Source: Actinoplanes sp. NBC_00393 (GTDB lineage Bacteria > Actinomycetota > Actinomycetes > Mycobacteriales > Micromonosporaceae). From it: a stretch of 64,000 bases of DNA. The position numbers were made by a program, and so were the translations under genes. The stretch is taken from NCBI RefSeq assembly GCF_036053395.1, contig NZ_CP107942.1, positions 10,034,001 through 10,098,000 on the forward strand, given 5' to 3'. Positions 61,612 through 64,000 of the stretch are shown in pieces. Each line of letters starts with the position of its first letter. The first letter of the stretch is position 1. The notes under the pieces were generated by a model, which made no database searches, had not been told where the DNA came from, and saw nothing but the letters and a program-made list of their open reading frames with translations.

Positions 61612-62196
61612 GTGGACGACAAGAGACGGCTGATCCTCGACCAGGCGCTCGCCCTGGTGGACGAACGTGGACTCGCGGCGATGTCGATGCGGGCGGTCGC
61701 GGAGCGGGTCGGGCTCACCTCGATGGCGCTGTACCCGTACGTCGGGGGCAAGGACGCTCTGCTGGACGGGCTCGTCGACCTGCTGCATCTGGAACTCGGC
61801 ACCTCGGTCGGCGACGACCTCGCCGACATCGACTGGCGGCGCCGGTTACGGGCGCTCGGCCGGGCCGTACGCGGGCTCGCCCACGCCCACCCGAGCGCCT
61901 TCCCGCTGCTGCTGAACCGCTCCGCGGCCGGCGCTTCGGCGTCCTGGCTGACCGCCGCGCTGCGCGGCATCCTGCACGACGCCGGCGTGTCCGCCGGCGA
62001 GGTGCCGCGGCTGGCCCGGCTGATCTGCGCCTTCCTGCTCGGTTACACGACCGGTGAGGTGACCGGCGGGCTGCCCCGGATGCCGCCTCCCGAGACGCCC
62101 GAGGACGAGCGGCCGGGGGAGGAGGATCTCGCCGCCGAGTACGACGCGGATCTCGCCGACCTGGTGAGCATGGTCGAGCACGCGGTGGGTCGCTGA
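61612..62196 (+). CDS. TetR family transcriptional regulator
   Basis: This 194-residue regulator has the helix-turn-helix MSMRAVAERVGLTSMALYPY near residues 24-43, followed by VGGKDALLDGLVD. The ligand domain resembles TetR-C type repressors. The GTG start lacks a strong ribosome binding site, so a slightly different start is possible. It converges on the membrane-anchored protein gene with three bases between stops. No target gene is evident. Confidence 0.85.
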   Translation: MDDKRRLILDQALALVDERGLAAMSMRAVAERVGLTSMALYPYVGGKDALLDGLVDLLHLELGTSVGDDLADIDWRRRLRALGRAVRGLAHAHPSAFPLLLNRSAAGASASWLTAALRGILHDAGVSAGEVPRLARLICAFLLGYTTGEVTGGLPRMPPPETPEDERPGEEDLAAEYDADLADLVSMVEHAVGR

Positions 62197-62199
62197 GGA

Positions 62200-62856
62200 T
62201 CAGATCCGGCGGCGGATCAGGAAGGCCATCCCGGCCAGCCCGGACAGGATGATCACCAGGATCGCGCCGTTGAGCAGGAACAGCCGGCGCACCTCGGTGA
62301 AGACGTCGCTCATGCTCTGCACCGGGTCGTACTCCTTACCGGCCACGTCCTCGCCGATGCCACCGCCGATGCCGCCGTGCACCACGTCAGGCTTCGCCTT
62401 CAGCGGGGCGCCGCTCAGGCGCAGCGACTCCGACATGGAGAGCCGGCCGAAGAACCAGCCGGCCGTCTTCTTGCCGGACGGCTGCTTGGCCGGCCGATAC
62501 GCCCGGGGGCCGCCGGCGGCCAGTGGGTACAGGTCGTACACCTGGTGCGGCGCGTCCTTGACCAGAAGCCGGACAGTGTATTTCGGGCCGAGCTTCGCCG
62601 CGTTCGGCGCCGAGGTCTGCGGCTGCTCCGAGGGCAGCCAGCTGACCTCGTCATACAGCATCTGGAACAGGCCGGGATTGTCGTCCTGCCGGATCACGAT
62701 GGCCTTGCTGATGCCTTTGCCGGTCAGCTCGGCGGCAGTCGGCACGGCCGGTTTCGGCGCGGCGTGCGCGGCCGGCATGACGCCGAACGCCAGCACCACC
62801 GCGACGGCTATCGCTGTCGCTGTCGTCACCAGTCTGGTGACCGTCCCCCGCACCAT
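62200..62856 (-). CDS. Exported membrane-anchored hypothetical protein
   Basis: This 218-residue protein has a signal peptide (AIAVAVVLAFGVMPAAHA, cleavage near residue 32) and a C-terminal membrane segment, LFLLNGAILVIILSGLAGMAF, ending in RRRI, so it is anchored with its main part outside. The exported part has no recognised domain. The ATG has GGGGGAG upstream. Its role is unknown. Confidence 0.75.
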   Translation of the reverse strand: MVRGTVTRLVTTATAIAVAVVLAFGVMPAAHAAPKPAVPTAAELTGKGISKAIVIRQDDNPGLFQMLYDEVSWLPSEQPQTSAPNAAKLGPKYTVRLLVKDAPHQVYDLYPLAAGGPRAYRPAKQPSGKKTAGWFFGRLSMSESLRLSGAPLKAKPDVVHGGIGGGIGEDVAGKEYDPVQSMSDVFTEVRRLFLLNGAILVIILSGLAGMAFLIRRRI

Positions 62857-63155
62857 CCGATCTCCCCCGCCCGTGGATGGACATGGACCACTGATACCGC
62901 TGCTCGTGCTCCGGCACTGGAGTCGTGGCGCGGCCCGGCCTCCAGCCTTCCCGTACGGCGGCCCGGCCGCATCTCGTGGCAGGGTGAATTGGAGCCATTT
63001 GGGGGACGGCTGAGGAGACGGAACGGCCGTTGATCAGCGGCCGAATAGTACCCAGTCTCTGCAAATCGTGGGGGTGCCGTCCACCCGTGCAGAGGAGAGC
63101 CTCACCGGATCCGACGACCGGCTGTGGAAACCGGCCGCCGAATGCGGTAAAGGAG
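62857..63155. other. Intergenic region, about 300 bases
   Basis: It separates the membrane-anchored protein gene from gltX, both on the minus strand. It should hold the former's promoter. No gene, hairpin or clear promoter was recognised. Confidence 0.5.
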
Positions 63156-64000
63156 CTAGAGCCGGGCGCGAGCTGCGGCGATGCGAGCGAGCGTGCGCTC
63201 CCGGCCGAGCGCCTCGAGCGACTCGAAGAGCGGGAGCCCGATCGTGCGGCCGGTCGCGGCCACCCGTACCGGCGCCTGGGTCTTGCCCAATTTGAGACCT
63301 CGCGCCTCACCCACCTGCTCGAGCGCGGCCTTGAGAGGCTCCGCCGACCAGTCGGTGAGGGCGCCGAAGGCGGCCGCCGTTCCGTCCAGAATGTCCGCTG
63401 CGCCCTCCTTCATGGCCTTGGCCCAGGAGGCCTCGTCGTGCACCGGCTCGTCGAGGAAGAGGAAGTCGACGTAGTCGACGATCTCGGAGAGCACCGCGAT
63501 CCGGGTCTGCGCGAGCGGGGCGATCGCCATGAAGACGTCGGCGTCGAACTTCTCCGGCTGCCAGCTCGGGGCCGCAATGGTGTCGGTGCCGGTCAGCCAG
63601 GGCGCGCAGACCTGGGTGAACTCGCTCGGCGTGAGCGCTCGGATGTACTCGCCGTTGAACGCCCGCAGCTTCTTCACGTCGAAGAAGGCCGGCGCGTGGT
63701 TGACGTCCTCGATCCGGTACTCCTCCTCGACCACCGACCACGGGACGATCTCCCGGTCGCCGGTCGGGGACCAGCCGAGCAGCATCAGGTAGTTGCGCAT
63801 GGCGGCGGCAAGGTAGCCCTCGTCCCGGTACGACTCCAGGGCGACCTTGTCGCGGCGCTTGGAGAGCTTCTGCCGCTTCTCGTTGACGATGACCGGGACG
63901 TGGCCCCAGACCGGCGGGGTGACCCCCAGCGCCTCCCAGAGCAGCTGCTGCTTGGGCGTGTTCGGCAGGTGCTCCTCGGCCCGGAACACGTGGGTGATCC
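63156..64000 (-). CDS. gltX: Glutamyl-tRNA synthetase, C-terminal part
   Basis: The frame is open at the window edge, so the N-terminal catalytic part is missing. The visible 281 residues contain the KMSKS-type motif [19 protein letters not shown] and the helical anticodon-binding domain. [16 protein letters not shown] at the edge is typical of GltX. It charges tRNA-Glu. Only the 3' end is here. Confidence 0.95.
   Translation of the reverse strand, partial: ITHVFRAEEHLPNTPKQQLLWEALGVTPPVWGHVPVIVNEKRQKLSKRRDKVALESYRDEGYLAAAMRNYLMLLGWSPTGDREIVPWSVVEEEYRIEDVNHAPAFFDVKKLRAFNGEYIRALTPSEFTQVCAPWLTGTDTIAAPSWQPEKFDADVFMAIAPLAQTRIAVLSEIVDYVDFLFLDEPVHDEASWAKAMKEGAADILDGTAAAFGALTDWSAEPLKAALEQVGEARGLKLGKTQAPVRVAATGRTIGLPLFESLEALGRERTLARIAAARARL

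Overview
The window is high-GC actinobacterial DNA. Its look (GTG/TTG starts, short gaps, actinobacterial families such as DUF3145, HelD and a FasR-linked fatty acid cluster) fits Micromonosporaceae, perhaps Actinoplanes; the genus is an inference. It reads as chromosome, not plasmid or phage. No transposase, integrase, CRISPR array or rRNA was found.

Layout. 1-6344: a ribose/inositol-type sugar ABC importer (ATPase cut by the window edge, permease, binding lipoprotein), a Gfo/Idh/MocA dehydrogenase, an EboE-like TIM-barrel protein and a sugar isomerase, with a possible structured RNA between the two halves. 6400-17660: a YtxH protein, tRNA-Asn, a CAT-anticodon tRNA, a flavoprotein and a run of exported hydrolases and peptidases. 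17679-20755: a fused polysaccharide deacetylase/glycosyltransferase opposite a GH18-like lipoprotein, which looks like an exopolysaccharide make-and-trim locus. 21786-29584: a minus-strand nitrogen-uptake operon urtABCDE, an NCS1 permease and two TetR paralogues. 29585-32025: a poor region with a decayed pectin-degradation gene, a small phosphatase, a 41-bp tandem repeat and a 93-bp duplication.

32026-45707: an unusual fused dihydroxyacetone kinase, an MFS exporter, argS preceded by an Arg-rich leader peptide, a 5'-nucleotidase, a MerR regulator, a Ser/Thr kinase, a STAS protein and a surE/pfkB operon. 45760-54680: a CDF metal exporter, a secreted beta-propeller, HelD, a hydrolase, a beta-carbonic anhydrase, DUF3145 and a GH3 lipoprotein. 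54687-60926: the type II fatty acid synthase cluster fasR-fabD-fabH-acpP-fabF-accD, with a strong inverted repeat before fabD. 61186-64000: a small protein, a large palindrome, a TetR regulator, a membrane-anchored protein and the 3' part of gltX.

The most unusual items are the DhaK/DhaL fusion, which lacks the substrate-binding histidine and carries about 210 extra low-complexity residues, and the argS leader, whose four consecutive Arg codons are the four different CGN codons and lie just before a perfect hairpin.
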